Part shown: positions 41,170-43,757 of the stretch, in pieces
How the letters are laid out: every line of letters begins with the position of its first letter
Numbering within the stretch: the first letter of the stretch is position 1
Source: Lingula anatina
Taxonomy: Eukaryota > Brachiopoda > Lingulata > Lingulida > Lingulidae
Direction of reading: 5' to 3'
Assembly: GCF_001039355.2 (NCBI RefSeq)
Contig: NW_019773768.1
Span: 1-43,757 of the forward strand
Length of the DNA: 43,757 nt
The notes under the pieces: model-generated
Seen by the model: the letters and a program-made list of their open reading frames with translations, nothing else
What the model was told of the DNA's origin: nothing
Database searches by the model: none
Made by a program: the position numbers and the translations under genes

Positions 41170-41339
41170 CAATTAGGAACTTGAACTATTATTTTGGCCT
41201 TGTGCTGGACATTGCTACAATACTTACAGTTATATCTCTGAACTGTGGAGTTCATCAGATTACACTCATATCTGTCGTGTGTATATGAACCTCATTTTCT
41301 ACGTCTTGTTGCACAAAAATTCATTTTATTGAAAACGTT

Positions 41340-41648
41340 TTGAATGTTGTAACTGCACCTTACAAAGCCGTATACTTTACCTGGGTAGGTCTGCAACCTG
41401 TAGTTCCTGCAGGAATTCACATTCATCATGTTGGATCACGTTGGGTTGTGTCTGCAAGTTTTAGCAACAAAGAACTTGTGTATGGCTCTCTTACTCCAAG
41501 AATGACACAGGGATATGAACATAAAGAAATACCACAATTACAGGTCCTTGAACCAGATGGAACCCTCATGGACACAAAAATATTTAAGAAGGACCTAGAA
41601 AAGTGTAAAATGGAACTGACCCAGGATAACACACAGATTTTTAGATAA
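41340..41648 (+). pseudogene. Ulp1-like segment, related to that at 43.4 kb
   Basis: VGLQPVVPAGIHIHHVGSRW, then VVSASFSNKELVYGSLTPRM, is a clear homologue of the segment at 43.38 kb (EVQPVVRNGIQVHYVGSHWL). The catalytic His of HW is Arg here. After PRMT the sequence departs into KEIPQLQVLEPDGTLMDT, ending with TAA. An incomplete or decayed copy. Confidence 0.55.
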
Positions 41649-42038
41649 TGAGATAATTTTTTTAAATCAAGAGAAGTCTTCGTTTCCTCTATTTCCCACA
41701 AATACCTGTTATAGCTGTTGGCCAGTTTGTCAATTTTGCTCATTAGTGATTGTTGGCATTTTTTGTTTAAATCTAGGGTTATGCATACGAACCACCCAGC
41801 CACTTACACTTACAACACAGATGATACAAAAAAGTTTTTCATGTTGACCAAAACATGAAACTAAAAGTTTAAAATGCCATTTTGGCTAATTTCGCCCATG
41901 CAACTGGATTTTCCCATATGCATTAGCTAAAGTGAACCTTCCCAAGTTTTTCTGATACGCAGACATTTAAGCCCTGTGCTGAATACATGTAGATTCTTGC
42001 AAAACGAATAAGGTATCTAAAAACTGATTTCTTCACAG

Positions 42039-42726
42039 CACACAGCCAACAGAAATTAGAGCAACTGCAAGTGATGACACTTTGTCTAGATCATTCCCAC
42101 CAACAAGTTCTCCTTCCACTGAGGGAACTACCTATCCCATTTCAAACTTGGAGACACAACAGGAAGAGGAACCCTTAGGCAAAGGCACCATTTCACTCTG
42201 TGTAAGAGAAACAGTAGCTGAAATGTAAGTGTAGCAAATAGAAGTCCCTCCTCAAATTTTTTGTGAAGTCTATTTATCATGTTGTCTACCGGTACTGTAC
42301 ATGTAATGAAATAACGCAGTCCAAAATTGTTAATTATTTTAACAGGGAATCTTGCAATGACCCAGTCACAATTCTCAGGGCCATCACCAAGAAATATTTA
42401 ATGGGTCGCCCTATTGATGTTGAGCAGGAGAGATGAGTTCTGTGAAGGAGACACAACATTAGCCCATGTTTCTCGCTCTACTATCTTTGAAGATGGTATG
42501 GAAATACTCACAGATTCAACTGTCAACTATCACCTGCCATTGGAGATAGTATATTATGGGGAGGAGGCAGCTGACCTTGGAGATCCTAGAAAACAGTTCT
42601 TGACCTCAATGCTGCACACCATAAAAGATAGATTATTTGAAGACGGTGAAGATGGTAAAGTTTTACTTGTTGGAAATCCTTACCACCAACGTAAAAATCA
42701 TTACCGTGGTGCTGGGATACTTTTTG
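42039..42726 (+). CDS. HECT-like ubiquitin ligase fragment, two exons
   Basis: Exon 1 (42039-42224, acceptor CTTCACAG, donor GTAAGT) encodes a Ser/Thr/Glu-rich linker ending ISLCVRETVAEM. Exon 2 (42346-42726, acceptor TTTTAACAG) joins in frame: ESCNDPVTILRAITKKYLMG, RPIDVEQ. It then needs one base removed near 42427-42434 to continue DEFCEGDTTLAHVSRSTIFE, LEIVYYGEEAADLGDPRKQF, LTSMLHTIKDRLFEDGEDGK, ending at a GTAGGT donor. The F-GE-A-D-GG-R--F----------LF pattern is that of the N-lobe of HECT E3 ligases, here in a G2E3-like short form known from transposon-rich genomes. The C-lobe with the catalytic Cys is not in this window. The single-base shift may be a mutation or a sequencing error. Confidence 0.55.
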
Positions 42727-42730
42727 GTAG

Positions 42731-43140
42731 GTTGATGGATCATTAAAATCTGTATTTTTCAAATGCATGTAGATTTAATAAGTTATGACCTTGTTGCAAG
42801 TGGATATAAGTGTTCAAATAAAATGTACTAGACATGACTATCCAAAACTGCACTTGGCTTCTTTTCTTAAAATTTACTAAATCTTTATTGAATCTAATTT
42901 ATATTATTTTTCAGGGAAAAGTGTGTTAATGATGCTTCTTATTACTCATTTTTTTATTCTATACACCTAAAAAAACATTTTGTTTTATTGAAATTCACTG
43001 AATAACAGGTACCTATTTTAATAATTTACTTAAGTTTATTGGACAAACTATAAAATGGTGTTTAAAATTGGAATATGATATTGAACTAGTTTATTGTTTC
43101 AAGTGAACCATGCAGTCATGTGATAAGGCATCCCTTCGGT
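42731..43140. other. AT-rich intron-like stretch
   Basis: No exon was recognised between the HECT-like donor and the Ulp1-like segment. Confidence 0.4.
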
Positions 43141-43147
43141 CTTTATG

Positions 43148-43696
43148 TCACAAAGTATTTTCAAGAGTCACTGGCAAGATGAGCCAGTTGAAGCATATCA
43201 CAGAGCTTGTTACCAAGATTACACCAACACGGAACACCTTACAAGGCTGAAAAAGAGAAGGTCAAGAACTGATGATGACAATTTTACAGACAAGTGGTTG
43301 AGTACCACCTGAGGCATGGTCTCAGTAATAGCTTTAAAATACATAGCTTTAAAAGTACATTGCTCTTGGTCTCTGATTTGGAGGTTCAACCTGTGGTTAG
43401 AAATGGTATTCAAGTCCATTATGTTGGATCACATTGGCTTGTCTCTGCACATTTTAGCAACAAAGTAGTTGTGTACAACTCTCTAACTCCAAGAATGACA
43501 CCAAAAGGGCAGCTGTTGAATTTGTATCCAAATTCCTGTCAAGGAGCTGATGGTGCACTGAGTGTTGAAATGTATTCTCCACAGAGACAAGTTGGTGGTC
43601 AGGATTGTGACCTATTTGCCACTGCAACAGCTGTGTGTTTTGCTATAACAAGGTTGACCTGTATGACATTGTTTTCAGTCAACACTTGGATAAGAG

Positions 43697-43700
<4 letters not shown>
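43148..43700 (+). pseudogene. Ulp1-like protease segment, runs to a (TG)n block
   Basis: 43160-43310 reads HWQDEPVEAYHRACYQDYTN, TEHLTRLKKRR, a His/Cys-containing motif seen near the N-terminus of related transposon-type proteins. From about 43285 another frame reads QVVEYHLRHGLSNSFK, EVQPVVRNGIQVHYVGSHWL, then VSAHFSNKVVVYNSLTPRM, and RQVGGQDCDLFATATAVCF. His of SHW, Asn of VYNS in the place of the usual Asp, and Cys of QDCDLFA are the Ulp1/C48-type active-site positions; Cys is present, unlike in the 33.5-kb copy. A shift near 43647 gives YNKVDLYDIVFSQHL. The window ends shortly after, so the 3' part is unknown. Confidence 0.6.
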
Positions 43701-43738
<38 letters not shown>

Positions 43739-43757
43739 GGGGGGGGGGGGGAAGGGG
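43700..43757. repeat. (TG)n then poly-G at the window end
   Basis: About 18 TG units (43700-43735) are followed by 16 G and GAAGGGG-type sequence. The run interrupts the Ulp1-like frame and is a likely place for assembly error. Confidence 0.95.

Noticed and set aside
43700-43757. TG/G-rich end as a telomere
   Set aside because: It is a TG microsatellite running into poly-G, without TTAGGG-type units, and the window simply ends there.

Overview
This is a window of animal nuclear DNA, most likely from a marine invertebrate. It is AT-rich, has short introns with GT/AG borders, is littered with decayed transposons of metazoan type, and carries the palindrome TACATGTA and close variants repeatedly. 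Nothing fixes the phylum: a mollusc, cnidarian, sponge or lancelet would all fit. No bacterial operon, rRNA, canonical tRNA or CRISPR array was found. Nearly all recognisable coding sequence lies on the + strand; most minus-strand open frames are shadows.

Layout. 1-0.33 kb: two tRNA-like (SINE-type) segments. 2.9-4.5 kb: a ~745-bp sequence present twice around a single N. 4.8-6.6 kb: three non-autonomous inverted-repeat elements. 8.5-12.1 kb: a CACTA (EnSpm) transposase remnant joined to a Pogo/Tigger fragment, present twice around another N; copy 1 ends in a 33-bp minisatellite made from its own coding sequence. 12.1-12.5 kb: a broken 5' end of a DUF4806-type gene. 12.6-15.5 kb: the tail of a Gypsy-like pol, two further reading frames and a candidate LTR/TATA region. 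16.5-17.2 kb: a Penelope-like element with a GIY-YIG endonuclease. 17.8-18.7 kb: a Tc1-like transposase. 18.25-20.24 kb: an almost perfect 916-bp duplication around a 155-N gap, probably an unmerged contig overlap. 20.26-20.84 kb: an SGNH hydrolase gene with a frameshift. 21.9-22.5 kb: an OTU protease remnant. 23.4-24.4 kb: a second CACTA element. 24.5-26.6 kb: a retroelement leader with gag-like and integrase remnants. 26.67-29.86 kb: a Mutator-like (MULE) element with recognisable terminal inverted repeats and a broken transposase. 29.9-31.2 kb: second SGNH hydrolase end, BEN-like segment and another integrase scrap.

32.8-43.7 kb is the most gene-like part. A DUF4806-type gene has N-terminal exons at 32.85-33.5 kb and C-terminal exons at 40.3-41.2 kb whose splice phases agree within each group. 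Between them sit a Ulp1-like protease with a PHD finger, a YqaJ-type nuclease with a PHD finger, a TTAA-flanked MITE, a ~160-bp tandem repeat and a DUF6729-associated transposase-like gene. A HECT-like fragment and two more Ulp1-like segments follow.

No locus here is clearly an intact autonomous element; most carry stops or frameshifts. The best candidates for living coding sequence are the DUF4806 exons and possibly the HECT-like exons, which have one apparent frameshift. The recurring association of Ulp1-like protease, PHD finger and YqaJ nuclease on one strand is the most interesting biological signal. Three of the four N runs sit between direct duplicates, which is an assembly caution for any copy-number claim.
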